In this document: piece after piece, positions 9,772 to 21,058 of the stretch
How positions within the stretch are numbered: position 1 is the stretch's first letter
Layout: every line of letters begins with the position of its first letter
Source: Borreliella bissettiae DN127
Lineage (GTDB): Bacteria > Spirochaetota > Spirochaetia > Borreliales > Borreliaceae
Direction of reading: 5' to 3'
Assembly: GCF_000222305.1 (NCBI RefSeq)
Contig: NC_015921.1
Location: 124,001-188,000, forward strand
Length of the DNA: 64,000 bases
Translations under genes and position numbers: made by a program
Notes under the pieces: model-generated
The model's database searches: none
Seen by the model: the letters and a program-made list of their open reading frames with translations, nothing else
What the model was told of the DNA's origin: nothing

Positions 9772-11661
9772 ATGACCAAAAGAATACTTAACAACAAGTA
9801 TCGAATAAAAACAATATTAACAATCTTCTTTGGCATAACTTTGCTAACTATTTACAAATATTTCACACTAATGGCTTTCAATAACAGCCCAGACAACATA
9901 ATACCTTTAAAGTCAAATGATATTGCCAAAAGAGGGGCAATTTATGATAGAAATGGCAAACCAATAGCATTCTCTTCAAAGTCCTACTCAATCGGAACAA
10001 ATCCTCAAAAAATAGAAAATATTGTAAGCACATCTGAAACTCTTGGCGCAATACTCCAAATTGACTCAAGAATTTTAAAAGAAAAGCTTTCTTCCAACAA
10101 AGGGTTTTTATATATAAAAAGAAAAATAAAAAGAGAAGAATCAGATTTAATAAAAAGAATCCAAGCTGAAGGTAGACTTTCCAATATTGCTTTATACCCT
10201 GATTATACAAGAATTTATCCCTTTAGGCATGCCACAAGTAACATTACTGGTTTTGTAGGAACAGATAATCTTGGCCTTGAGGGTATTGAATTTTCTCTAA
10301 ATAGCATATTAGGAAAAGATAAAACCAAACAACAATTTTTAAATCAAGAGCTAGAAACAAACAACATATACTTAACAATAGACATGGATATACAACAAGG
10401 TGTTAGCAAAATAGCTAAAAAATACTTTAAAGAAAATAATCCTGAAAGTTTAATTACTTTGGTAATGAATTCCCAAAATGGAGAAATATTGTCCATGGTT
10501 CAATTTCCTCAATATGATGCAAACTTTTACTCTGAATATCCTGAAGAAATACGAAAAAACCTTTCTTCATCTCTAACCTATGAGCCAGGGAGCATTAATA
10601 AAATTTTTACAGTTGCTATAATATTAGAAAGTGGAAAATTAAGTTTAGAAGAAAAATTTTTAGACAATGGAATATATCAAAAACAATTCCCATCGGGAGA
10701 AAAAATTACAATCAAAACATTAAATCCTCCCTATAAATATATCGACTCTACAGGGATTTTAATTTATTCATCAAATGTTGGAATAGCTTACATTACTGAA
10801 AAAGTTAGCAATGAATACTTTTACAAAAAACTTTTAGATTTTGGATTTGGAGAAAAAGTTGGATTTCCATTCCCCGGAGAAACAAAAGGACTTTTAAATC
10901 ATTATTCAAAATGGTCAGGACGAAGCAAAGCTACAATTGGATTTGGACAAGAAATAGGGGTGTCAGCGGTTCAAATATTACAAGCCGCAAGCATACTAGG
11001 CAATAATGGAATAATGTTAAAACCTAGAATAATAAAAAAAATAAACAACGATAAAGGAGAAAATATTAAAGAATTTGATAAAGAAGAAATAAGAAGAGTA
11101 ATATCCAAAAGTTCAGCACAAAAAGTTTTAAAAATGATGAGAGAGGTTGTAAATAAAGGCGGAATTCCAAATCTTAAAATTAAAAATCTTGACATTTCTG
11201 CAAAAAGCGGAACATCTCAGGCTATTGATAGAAAAACAGGCAAATACTCAGAAGAAGACTATACTTCCTCTATATTGGCAATATACCCCACAGAACAACC
11301 AAAATATATTATTTATATTGTATACAGATACCCAAAAAAAATAATATACGGAACAAGAATAGCAGCTCCAATGGCAAAAGAAATAATAGAATTTATTGAA
11401 CACCAACAAAATACAACAGCATATAAAAAAATTAAAATGCCATCAAAAATCAAAATTCCTAAAACTGCAACTAATTATACAAATAAAACATACTTGCCAA
11501 ATTTTATCAACCTTTCCAAAAGAGAGGCAATAGACATACTAAAATACTATGAAAATACTATGAAAATAAAAATAAATGGGGAGGGATTTGTTTACAAGCA
11601 AAGTATATCCCCCAATACAAAATTAGAAGATATAGCAGAGCTTGAACTGTATTTAAAATAA
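9772..11661 (+). CDS. Class B penicillin-binding protein (FtsI/PBP2-like) with a PASTA tail
   Basis: 629 residues. There is an N-terminal membrane anchor (about residues 14-35), a dimerisation/pedestal domain (RGAIYDRNGKPIAFSSKSYS), then the transpeptidase. Its three active-site motifs are in order: SxxK as S-I-N-K in YEPGSINKIFT (about residue 273), SxN in YSSNVG (about 333) and the KTG-type box written KSGTS (about 477). The last ~60 residues (LPNFINLSKREAIDILKYY to LYLK) look like one PASTA domain. It crosslinks septal or lateral peptidoglycan in the periplasm. The PASTA end favours an FtsI-like division role over PBP2, but this is inference. It stands alone between hisS and an acyl-CoA ligase. 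Confidence 0.93.
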   Translation: MTKRILNNKYRIKTILTIFFGITLLTIYKYFTLMAFNNSPDNIIPLKSNDIAKRGAIYDRNGKPIAFSSKSYSIGTNPQKIENIVSTSETLGAILQIDSRILKEKLSSNKGFLYIKRKIKREESDLIKRIQAEGRLSNIALYPDYTRIYPFRHATSNITGFVGTDNLGLEGIEFSLNSILGKDKTKQQFLNQELETNNIYLTIDMDIQQGVSKIAKKYFKENNPESLITLVMNSQNGEILSMVQFPQYDANFYSEYPEEIRKNLSSSLTYEPGSINKIFTVAIILESGKLSLEEKFLDNGIYQKQFPSGEKITIKTLNPPYKYIDSTGILIYSSNVGIAYITEKVSNEYFYKKLLDFGFGEKVGFPFPGETKGLLNHYSKWSGRSKATIGFGQEIGVSAVQILQAASILGNNGIMLKPRIIKKINNDKGENIKEFDKEEIRRVISKSSAQKVLKMMREVVNKGGIPNLKIKNLDISAKSGTSQAIDRKTGKYSEEDYTSSILAIYPTEQPKYIIYIVYRYPKKIIYGTRIAAPMAKEIIEFIEHQQNTTAYKKIKMPSKIKIPKTATNYTNKTYLPNFINLSKREAIDILKYYENTMKIKINGEGFVYKQSISPNTKLEDIAELELYLK

Positions 11662-11670
11662 TTGGGTTAA

Positions 11671-13563
11671 TTAAATAAATAAATTTTTAATTTCATTCTT
11701 ATAAAAATTTAAAATATAGCTTCGCTTAATGTCCATTTTAATCGACATTTCTTTGCCAACTTCAAATGGTTTTTCTAAAAGAGTAAACTTTAATATCTGC
11801 TCAAAAGGCTTAAATCCATTAGTTTTATTGATTAATTTTTTTATTTCATCATTTATGGCCTTAAGAACAATATTATTTGCAATAATTTGACGTCTATTAT
11901 TAGCATCAAAAATTTTTTGCCCAACACTTTCTAAATATTTATTTATTTCTTCAAAATTTGGAAGAATAAGAGCGCCTAAGAATTTTTGATCTTGACCCAC
12001 AACAACCGCTTTTTCTATTAATGCTGATTCTTCAAGCTTAATCTCAATTGGAGCAGGCTCAACATTCTCTCCATTATTCAAAACAATTGTATCTTTTTCT
12101 CGACCAATAATTTGAACAACATTATCCTTAGATAATTTTGCAATATCGCCTGTGTTTAAAAACCCATCAGGACCAATAATCCTACAAGTTGCTTCTTTAT
12201 CCTTGTAATATCCAAGCATTACTTGAGGCCCTTTTACAAACAAAATTCCCTTTCCGGGCTTTTTAAGTTTATTCCCATCGGCGTCTCTAATCTCAGCAAC
12301 AGTTCCAGGCAAAATTTTACCACAAGTCCCAATAATCACTTTTTTATGCTTATTAGAAGCCACTCCGGGTGAAGTTTCTGTCAATCCATAAGCATTAGCA
12401 AGCTCAATGCCAATTGAATTAAAAAATCTAGCAGCAGACAACGGCATACTCCCGCCACCAGTAATCCCAACAACAAAATTATTGCCTAAGATTTTATTTA
12501 TCTTATTAAAAATTAAAATATTTCCCAAAGCTTTAAAAGGGAATAAACAGATTAATCCAAGTATTCCCAAAATTTTCTTTATAGGGAAAAATAAACTAAA
12601 CCCGTTGTCCGGATAAAGCCCCATTACCACCCTATAGCAAATATCACTAAGAAATGCCGATTTTACAAAAAAATGAAAAATCATTCTAGAAATAAACGGT
12701 TTTTTAGAAACTTCTTTGTAAATATTTTGTCTTATTGCAATCCAAAGCCTAGGAACAGCTGCAATATAATGGGGATTAATATTTTTAATATCATCAAGCA
12801 TTGCCCTTGGAACAATGGTAGAAAACAAACAAACCATACCCTTGAGGAAAATATTGTAAGAGAAAGACCTTTGAAAGGAATGCCAAATTGGCAAAATGCA
12901 CATAAATATTTGTCCCACTTGCGTATCAACCATTAAACTAAAACTAGAAACCTGATAAAGAAGATTGGCATGGCTGAGCATTACCCCTTTTGGATGGCCT
13001 GTTGTTCCAGAAGTATATATTATTGTTGCCATATCATTAGAATCAACTTTATTTGCAATCTCAATAATTTCTGAATTTTTTCTTAAGTTGTCTCCCAATA
13101 AAATACAATCGTTATAAGTATAAATCTCAAAATCATTATATTTCAACCTATCTTCTTGGCTTAAATTTTCAATAATAATAAATATTGGCTTTGCTGTAAA
13201 TTTAATTTGAACAAACATGTCAAGAAGATTTAAATTTTCTAAAATAACTACACTTGGAAGAACGGAGTTAAAAATAATTTCAGCTTCAAAAAGAGTAACA
13301 TCAGAACCCTTTGGAATATCAACGACACCTAAAGATAAAATTGCAAAATCTATCACGGTCCACTCGGCTCTATTCTCAGAGCAAATAAATATTTTATCTT
13401 GATGCTTAACATTGATTGACTTTAAAAAGGAAGCAAGCTTTAAAACATTGTTTTTTAAGTCGCCATAAGTAACATGGACATATCCATTGCTAACTTTATA
13501 TATTTGAGCAATTTTATCTTTTTGCTGATCAGCCACTTCAAAGAATGCCTTTGCTATTGACAT
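11671..13563 (-). CDS. Long-chain fatty acid-CoA ligase (AMP-forming)
   Basis: 630 residues of the ANL (AMP-binding) superfamily. The P-loop is TIIYTSGTTGHPKGVMLSHANL (about residue 178). Later motifs include YGLTETSPG, GFLNTGDIAKL and GREKDTIVLNNGENV. It activates fatty acids to acyl-AMP and then acyl-CoA. The organism is known to scavenge host fatty acids, so this fits incorporation of exogenous lipid. A strong AAGGAGG lies five bases before the ATG. A TATAAT (minus strand) is found about 35 bases upstream of the ATG but no good -35. It is not in an obvious operon. Confidence 0.93.
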   Translation of the reverse strand: MSIAKAFFEVADQQKDKIAQIYKVSNGYVHVTYGDLKNNVLKLASFLKSINVKHQDKIFICSENRAEWTVIDFAILSLGVVDIPKGSDVTLFEAEIIFNSVLPSVVILENLNLLDMFVQIKFTAKPIFIIIENLSQEDRLKYNDFEIYTYNDCILLGDNLRKNSEIIEIANKVDSNDMATIIYTSGTTGHPKGVMLSHANLLYQVSSFSLMVDTQVGQIFMCILPIWHSFQRSFSYNIFLKGMVCLFSTIVPRAMLDDIKNINPHYIAAVPRLWIAIRQNIYKEVSKKPFISRMIFHFFVKSAFLSDICYRVVMGLYPDNGFSLFFPIKKILGILGLICLFPFKALGNILIFNKINKILGNNFVVGITGGGSMPLSAARFFNSIGIELANAYGLTETSPGVASNKHKKVIIGTCGKILPGTVAEIRDADGNKLKKPGKGILFVKGPQVMLGYYKDKEATCRIIGPDGFLNTGDIAKLSKDNVVQIIGREKDTIVLNNGENVEPAPIEIKLEESALIEKAVVVGQDQKFLGALILPNFEEINKYLESVGQKIFDANNRRQIIANNIVLKAINDEIKKLINKTNGFKPFEQILKFTLLEKPFEVGKEMSIKMDIKRSYILNFYKNEIKNLFI

Positions 13564-13715
13564 ATAATCCTCCTTTTAACAAAGTTAACATGGTTTATTA
13601 TATCATTATTAACCATAAATTCATAAAGATTATTTATAAAGACTTATCCTGTAAAAAGCATACAGAAAGCCAATGAAAATAAAAACCTAAAAAATCAAAA
13701 CAAATTTTTAAAAAA

Positions 13716-13738
13716 AATTATTTAATAAAAAAATAATT
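13716..13738 (-). terminator. AT-only hairpin, possible end of the bes operon
   Basis: Perfect 8-bp inverted repeat AATTATTT / AAATAATT with a 7-base loop; on the minus strand it is followed by a run of T. It lies 13 bases after the last minus-strand ORF of the efflux operon. All-AT stems are weak, so it may be chance. I see nothing else in 13,564-13,750 besides the ligase leader. Confidence 0.3.
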
Positions 13739-13750
13739 AAAAATCTAAAA

Positions 13751-13942
13751 TTAAAACAATCTGACACTCTTTCTAAGAAATTTCCTTATTTTTTTCTTCA
13801 TAAATACAAAAAATATAATTTTCAAAATCTTTAAAATAATATTTATCCATTTGAAATAAAATGTCCACAAACCTATCAACATGAATTTAGTCGCCTGTAT
13901 TAAAAACCTCAAAAAATCATTAACTACTTCTTTATTACCCAA
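13751..13942 (-). CDS. Possible 63-residue membrane peptide
   Basis: A TTG-started ORF (MGNKEVVNDFLRFLIQATKF...) with one or two hydrophobic segments (about residues 19-50) and a very basic C-terminus (KKKIRKFLRKSVRLF). It begins 29 bases after the PII-like gene ends. No convincing ribosome-binding site precedes the TTG; an AAGG lies about 20 bases upstream. If it is not a gene, 13,564-13,971 is a 408-base non-coding stretch. From memory B31 has a small hypothetical gene here (BB0138), but I cannot confirm it. Confidence 0.35.
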   Translation of the reverse strand: MGNKEVVNDFLRFLIQATKFMLIGLWTFYFKWINIILKILKIIFFVFMKKKIRKFLRKSVRLF

Positions 13943-13971
13943 AACAGCAAATAAAATTTTAACCTTAAGAA

Positions 13972-14280
13972 TTAATTTTTCAAAACAAAAAAATTAATCC
14001 CTTCCGTGGGATAAGAAAGATTCAAATCATCTACAATATCCTTTAATCGATCAACAATTGATTGATTGGATGTATAAATAATCAAAATAAAATTTTCTTC
14101 AGGCCAAACGCCATTACCATGCTTTTCTCCCTTCTTGCCTTTTCCATAAACATTTTCTATCTTAGAATAATATATAGGTTCTCCCAACTCTTGCTCTATT
14201 TTTTCTATACATTCAAAAACATCAAGCTCTAAAGATAAATTAGAAACTATTTCAATCCTATATCTATAAAATTTAGTCAT
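13972..14280 (-). CDS. PII-like signalling protein linked to the RND efflux pump
   Basis: 102 residues from ATG at 14280, chosen because GGAG lies seven bases upstream; a longer frame to 14358 would run into besB. The sequence (MTKFYRYRIEIVSNLSLELD) and the motifs GKGKKGEKHG and VWPEENFILIIY resemble the PII-like proteins often encoded beside RND transporters in anaerobes and Bacteroidetes. Such proteins are small ferredoxin-fold trimers, and some PII relatives bind nucleotides or metals at the T-loop. The ATG lies one base after the besB stop, so the two are translationally coupled. A regulatory or sensor role for the pump is inferred. I am fairly sure of the gene and less sure of the function. 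Confidence 0.72.
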   Translation of the reverse strand: MTKFYRYRIEIVSNLSLELDVFECIEKIEQELGEPIYYSKIENVYGKGKKGEKHGNGVWPEENFILIIYTSNQSIVDRLKDIVDDLNLSYPTEGINFFVLKN

Positions 14281-14281
14281 A

Positions 14282-17200
14282 TCATTCTCCATCTTCTTCA
14301 AATAAATTATCATAACTACTTTTAGCTGAATTATCAATTTTGAATGATTTTTCAACATCTACATTGGACGTCACTCTTTTTAACTTAGATTTAAAACTTG
14401 AAACAATGTTGGAAAAAATTTCAAAAAGCATGGGAATAAAAAACAAAGTAAGAAATGTGCTGGCTGTCATTCCGCCAATAAAAGTAAATGCAATTGGCTT
14501 TAAGAGCTCATTTCCACTTCCGCTAGAAAATGCCATTGGAATAAGCCCTATTATTGAGGTCAAAGAAGACATTAAAACTGGTCTAAGCCTTGAACGACAA
14601 GATTCAATAATTGCTTCTCTTAGGCCAAATCCCCTCTTGATCAATAAACCAGTATAGTCTACAAGAACAATTCCCGTATTTACCACAACACCAACAAGCA
14701 TAAGCATACCAATTGCAGCAAAAATAGAAAGTTTTTCTCCTGCAAGAAAATGTATAAGCACAACCCCTATTGCTGTTAAAGGAATTGTAAAAATAATAAT
14801 AAAAGGTTTTAAAAAAGATTCAAATTGAGAAGCCATAATGCCAAACACAACAATAATAGCCATCATAATGATTATTTTAAACTGATTCATAATATTTGAA
14901 AATTCATTATATTCCCCCTCAACCTTAAGCACTATGCCTTCTTTATGAGGCACCTTATTATTAATAAAATCTACAACCTTTGCAGTTACTTGGGTTAAAT
15001 TATCATCTGGAGAAATACCTGCATTAAGATAAACAGTTAAAGCTTGATTTTCTCTGTAAATAGATTCGGCTTTATTGGTTTTTTCAAAGGTGGCTATTGA
15101 TGAAAAAGGAATTTTAACCCCAGATGAATTTGTAATAAATATTTTTTCTAAATCTTTTAAATTTTTAACATCCATTCTATCAAGCTTAAGAACAATATCA
15201 TAATTAAGTCCATTCTCTACATATTGCCCAGCAACAACACCATTAATATTGGCCTTTAACTCATTTAAAATGGTATTCATATCAATGCCATAATTATAAG
15301 CTAAAGCTCTGTCTATCTCAACGCCAATTTGGAGTTGAAAATCACTTATACTAAGTCTTGGATTTACAAGTTCAGGAATTTCCTTTTTTAACATGGAAAC
15401 TAAAATTTTTCCATAATCTTTTATATATTCGAAATCATTGGCCGAAATTTTAATTTTAATCGAATCTCCACCGCCCAGAGCACCACCACTGGAAGGCTCA
15501 ATATTAAATTCGGGATAAAGATTCCCAATACGATTCATAATTTTATATTTAATAGCATCGTAATCTATGCTTTGGGTTAACTCCTCTCTTGATTCTTCCT
15601 TAAGAGGAAACAATACATTGAAAGTTATTCTATCAGCATGTAAAGTAGCAATAATGCTTTTATATCCCTTAGCCTCACTTTTTACAATTTCTAAAAATCT
15701 ATTAGAATAAAATTTTGCATATTCCAAATTAGTTTTATGGGGAAAATTTAAATTAATAGCAATTGAGTTCTCTTTGCCTCTAGCAAAAGTTGTCACATCT
15801 AGCAATAATCCTAAAAGCAAACTACCAATAAAACTAAAAAAAACAATTACCCCAAAAATCAATTTGTGATTTAAAACTATATTTAATAAATTGATATACA
15901 AAAATTCTAAAAAATAATAAATACTAGCAAAAAAAGCATCGATTTCCCTAATAAAAGCATTCTTAATATTTTTTTGAAAACTTGTGTACAAACCGACATA
16001 ATGGCTTGCTAAAACAGGAACCAAAAAAATCGCAACTAAAAGAGAAACCCCCAAGGAAATAACAATCGTAAATGAAAAGTCTTTAAAAAAATCTCCATAT
16101 ACTCCAAGTTCTGATTTGAAAATAAGAAATGGCCCAAAAACACAAATAGAAGTAAAAGTTGAAGATGTAATAGGCAGCATCATCTCTTGGGCTCCAAGAA
16201 TGGAAGATGAAATAAGCTTTGCTCCTTTTTGCCTATATTTGTATATGTTGTCTATTACAACAATTGAACAGTCAACAACCATCCCAATCCCAAGCGCAAG
16301 GCCTGCAAGACTCATAATATTAAGGGAAATATTTACAAAATACATTAAACAAAAGGTCAAAACAATTGCTATTGGAATAGAAATTCCAATAATTATTGTG
16401 GCCCTGAAACTTCTTAAAAAGAAGAAAATAACAAATATTGCAAGCATGGCCCCAAAATAGGCTGAATTTACAACCGTTGAAATGGACGCTTTAATAAAAT
16501 TAGTACTATCAGAAGCAATCTCTAATCTCATATCTTTAGGCATAGATAATTTCAATTTTTCTATTTCACCCATAACAACATTAGAAACAGCAATAGAATT
16601 GGCATCACTACGTTTTTGAACCGACAAAGAAATTGAAGGCAATCCATTATACTCAACATATTCTGACAAATCTTCAAAATCGGTTTTAATATTAGCAATA
16701 TCTTTGAGTTTTATTTCAATAGGAGATGAATTTATGCCAGAAGAAATGTCAGGCATCTTATAAGCTATGACCACATTGCCTATCTCTTCAATTGATTTAA
16801 ATTTTCCAGAAACTTCAATCAAATATTCTAAGTTGTTTTCCAATATATTACCGGCTGAAAGTTCCAAATTTTGAGATGCTATAATTGAAGATATTCTTGA
16901 CAAAGAAAGCCCATAAGACTCTAATCTGTTTTGAGAAACTTCAATTAAAACGCGCTTTTTACTCCCACCATTAACAGTAACAACTGCAACTCCATCAAGC
17001 CTTTCAAGCCCAGGTTTGATGATCTCATCAGCATATCTTTTAAGCTCAGAAACTGACCTTACAGAATTAATAACAATTTCCATTACAGGAATATTTTTAA
17101 GATTGTACCTAAAAATTCTAGGGGTTTGTGATTTACTGGGCAGTAAAGACTTTACCAATTCAAGAGCATCTCGAATTTCATTTAAAACTAAATCTAAATC

Positions 17201-17494
17201 GGTTCCATGATAAAATTCAAGTGAAACAGTGCTACTTTCTTTAGAAGAAATACTATATATATTTTTCAAATTCTTTACCGAACTCAAGCCACTCTCAAGA
17301 ACTCTAGAAACACTCTCTTCAACTTCTCTAGGAGAAGCACCAGGATAAACAGTATGAATACTTATTTGGGGAATATCAATCCCTGGCAAAAGATCTACTT
17401 TTAATCTTGAAAAAGTATATAAACTTATCATCATTAACAATGAAAATAAAATCAACATTGTTATTGGCTTGCTAACTATTCTCTTTACCAACAT
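14282..17494 (-). CDS. besB: RND efflux pump inner-membrane transporter (BesB, AcrB type)
   Basis: 1070 residues, typical for the RND/HAE family. There is an N-terminal TM (ITMLILFSLLMMISLYTF), two large periplasmic loops (about residues 35-335 and 560-860) and two six-helix bundles (about 337-540 and 862-1030). The GIGMVVDCSIVVIDNIYKY segment is the conserved TM4 region, with Asp residues used for proton relay, and GVVVNTGIVLVDYTG is its counterpart in the second half. It pumps drugs or other substrates from the periplasm or membrane to the outer-membrane channel. Its operon partners are besC and besA upstream (19 bp from besA) and a PII-like gene downstream. Confidence 0.96.
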   Translation of the reverse strand: MLVKRIVSKPITMLILFSLLMMISLYTFSRLKVDLLPGIDIPQISIHTVYPGASPREVEESVSRVLESGLSSVKNLKNIYSISSKESSTVSLEFYHGTDLDLVLNEIRDALELVKSLLPSKSQTPRIFRYNLKNIPVMEIVINSVRSVSELKRYADEIIKPGLERLDGVAVVTVNGGSKKRVLIEVSQNRLESYGLSLSRISSIIASQNLELSAGNILENNLEYLIEVSGKFKSIEEIGNVVIAYKMPDISSGINSSPIEIKLKDIANIKTDFEDLSEYVEYNGLPSISLSVQKRSDANSIAVSNVVMGEIEKLKLSMPKDMRLEIASDSTNFIKASISTVVNSAYFGAMLAIFVIFFFLRSFRATIIIGISIPIAIVLTFCLMYFVNISLNIMSLAGLALGIGMVVDCSIVVIDNIYKYRQKGAKLISSSILGAQEMMLPITSSTFTSICVFGPFLIFKSELGVYGDFFKDFSFTIVISLGVSLLVAIFLVPVLASHYVGLYTSFQKNIKNAFIREIDAFFASIYYFLEFLYINLLNIVLNHKLIFGVIVFFSFIGSLLLGLLLDVTTFARGKENSIAINLNFPHKTNLEYAKFYSNRFLEIVKSEAKGYKSIIATLHADRITFNVLFPLKEESREELTQSIDYDAIKYKIMNRIGNLYPEFNIEPSSGGALGGGDSIKIKISANDFEYIKDYGKILVSMLKKEIPELVNPRLSISDFQLQIGVEIDRALAYNYGIDMNTILNELKANINGVVAGQYVENGLNYDIVLKLDRMDVKNLKDLEKIFITNSSGVKIPFSSIATFEKTNKAESIYRENQALTVYLNAGISPDDNLTQVTAKVVDFINNKVPHKEGIVLKVEGEYNEFSNIMNQFKIIIMMAIIVVFGIMASQFESFLKPFIIIFTIPLTAIGVVLIHFLAGEKLSIFAAIGMLMLVGVVVNTGIVLVDYTGLLIKRGFGLREAIIESCRSRLRPVLMSSLTSIIGLIPMAFSSGSGNELLKPIAFTFIGGMTASTFLTLFFIPMLFEIFSNIVSSFKSKLKRVTSNVDVEKSFKIDNSAKSSYDNLFEEDGE

Positions 17495-17512
17495 AACACA
17501 TCCCCCAATAAA

Positions 17513-19731
<2,219 letters not shown>

Positions 19732-19767
19732 TTGAAACCCCCTTATAATAAAAATCAAAACTTTAAA

Positions 19768-19794
19768 GTTATAGAACTTAATTAATATTTTCAA
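19768..19794 (-). promoter_or_regulatory. Candidate promoter of the bes efflux operon
   Basis: Minus strand TTGAAA (19789-19794), 15-bp spacer, TATAAC (19768-19773). The spacing is short of the ideal 17. Transcription would begin near 19761, about 30 bases before the proposed ATT start of besC. Confidence 0.35.
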
Positions 19795-19834
19795 TTCATT
19801 TGATTAATTATTATAATATAATACAATTCTAAGT

Positions 19835-20125
19835 ATGAACATTTTCAAAATTTTATTTATCTTAAATTATACTCTTATTTTTTTAATAAAAATTTACCAA
19901 AATACTTTATCTAAAATATTTGGACTACAATGCATATACAAACCCACTTGCTCAAAATATTCAATTGAATGCCTTAAAAAATACAACTTTTTAACGGCCT
20001 TAATATTAATGACATTAAGAATAATAAGGTGTAACGCATTATTTAAAGGGGGAAACGATTTTATTCCTAAATACACACCTATTCCAAAATCTTTAAAAGA
20101 ATTTAAAAAAAGATTAATCAAATAA
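19835..20125 (+). CDS. yidD: YidD, membrane protein insertion efficiency factor
   Basis: 96 residues. The core [20 protein letters not shown] followed by [21 protein letters not shown] matches the YidD signature (C-F-PTCS-Y then R--RC-P---GG-DPVP). YidD is a small, membrane-associated, Cys-rich protein that helps YidC-dependent insertion. The N-terminus is hydrophobic. In most bacteria yidD lies between rnpA and yidC near the origin; here it is detached. No Shine-Dalgarno precedes the ATG, and TATAAT boxes at 19812-19822 lie so close that the mRNA may be almost leaderless. Its 3' end overlaps proX (opposite strand) by 12 bp. Confidence 0.9.
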   Translation: MNIFKILFILNYTLIFLIKIYQNTLSKIFGLQCIYKPTCSKYSIECLKKYNFLTALILMTLRIIRCNALFKGGNDFIPKYTPIPKSLKEFKKRLIK

Positions 20126-20989
20126 AGTCTTATATTTTTCTGGAACCCACGTCTTTACAACTTCTTTATTTTTTTCAACAAATTCAACTGCATTGCGATA
20201 CTCTTTGCCTGGCTCTTTATCATTTCTATCCATTAAAGGCAATATTAAATCATCACTCCAATAAAAATGGTCAAAAACATAATATGCATCAAAATCATCA
20301 TTTTCAAGACCAAGCCTAACAAGGGTATGCACGCTCTCAACCCCCCCCATAATTAAATCAGGATCATCAAGAAACTTAATATCATACCTAGAAAAAGCCC
20401 AATGAGGCTTCCACAAAGGAACTAAAATCCACTCGTTTCTCTTTATTGAAGAATCTAAACTTGCAAGCATAACACTCTCGCTTGAAGGAACTAGCTCATA
20501 TTCTTTACTTAATCCATAATAATCAAGCGTTTGTTCTGTAACAATTTGAGTTCCCGCACCAGCATCTATGCCAATCATTTTGTTTTTAAACTTAGCACCT
20601 TTACCCTTAAGCTCACTAATACTAGAAATTGGCACATAACTTGGCACTACAAAACCCTGAATGGTTCCTTCATAATTTGCACCAAGATCAACAAATTTTG
20701 TTTTCAGCTTTTCGTAATAAAATTTATCGGCTGTAGGGACCCAGGAAGATACCGTGCCATCTACCTTTCCAGATGCTAAGTATTGATACATTATAGATGT
20801 AGTAACTGAAAATATTTCTGCATTATAACCCATTTTTTCAAAAACAACCTTCAATACATTTGTAGCTGCTGTTTCTCCGCCCCAATTCACATATCCAATT
20901 TTTACCGATTTCAAATTCTTTGAACTCTTTTTTTCATCACAAGACAAAAAAGTAAGAAAAATACAAAAGATAATTAATAGTTTATTCAT
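20114..20989 (-). CDS. proX: Glycine betaine/L-proline ABC transporter substrate-binding lipoprotein
   Basis: 291 residues from ATG at 20989, preceded by GGAG seven bases upstream. A lipoprotein signal peptide ([15 protein letters not shown]) places the acylated Cys near residue 16. The mature part is an OpuAC/ProX-type binding domain ([53 protein letters not shown]). The conserved aromatic residues of this family (W and Y) form the cage for quaternary amines. It feeds the ProW/ProV importer encoded upstream. An in-frame 8-G tract lies at 20341-20348. A longer frame starts at 21058 but would remove the signal peptide from the N-terminus. Confidence 0.94.
   Translation of the reverse strand: MNKLLIIFCIFLTFLSCDEKKSSKNLKSVKIGYVNWGGETAATNVLKVVFEKMGYNAEIFSVTTSIMYQYLASGKVDGTVSSWVPTADKFYYEKLKTKFVDLGANYEGTIQGFVVPSYVPISSISELKGKGAKFKNKMIGIDAGAGTQIVTEQTLDYYGLSKEYELVPSSESVMLASLDSSIKRNEWILVPLWKPHWAFSRYDIKFLDDPDLIMGGVESVHTLVRLGLENDDFDAYYVFDHFYWSDDLILPLMDRNDKEPGKEYRNAVEFVEKNKEVVKTWVPEKYKTLFD
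20341..20348 (-). repeat. 8-bp G homopolymer inside proX
   Basis: Eight consecutive C on the plus strand (G on the coding strand) at the codons for M-G-G-V. It is the longest G/C run I noticed in this AT-rich window. Loss or gain of one base would truncate ProX. Confidence 0.85.
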
Positions 20990-21044
20990 AAAAAATCTCC
21001 ATTTCATCAAGCAATCCCCAAAACCCAATAAACAATTTAGACAT
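20982..21044 (-). other. 20-codon ORF resembling a duplicated proX start
   Basis: It begins with ATG at 21044, with GGAG eight bases upstream, and ends in a TAA that overlaps the true proX start region. Its first codons (MSKLFIGFWGLL) align with the proX start ([12 protein letters not shown]), and the upstream bases ATGGAGATTATTTTATG repeat as ATGGAGATTTTTTATG before proX. It may be a decayed tandem duplication or a coupled leader peptide. Confidence 0.45.
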
Positions 21045-21058
21045 AAAATAATCTCCAT

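Noticed and set aside
12673-12936. 87-residue plus-strand ORF
   Set aside because: Antisense to the acyl-CoA ligase gene whose motifs are intact; no SD or domain.
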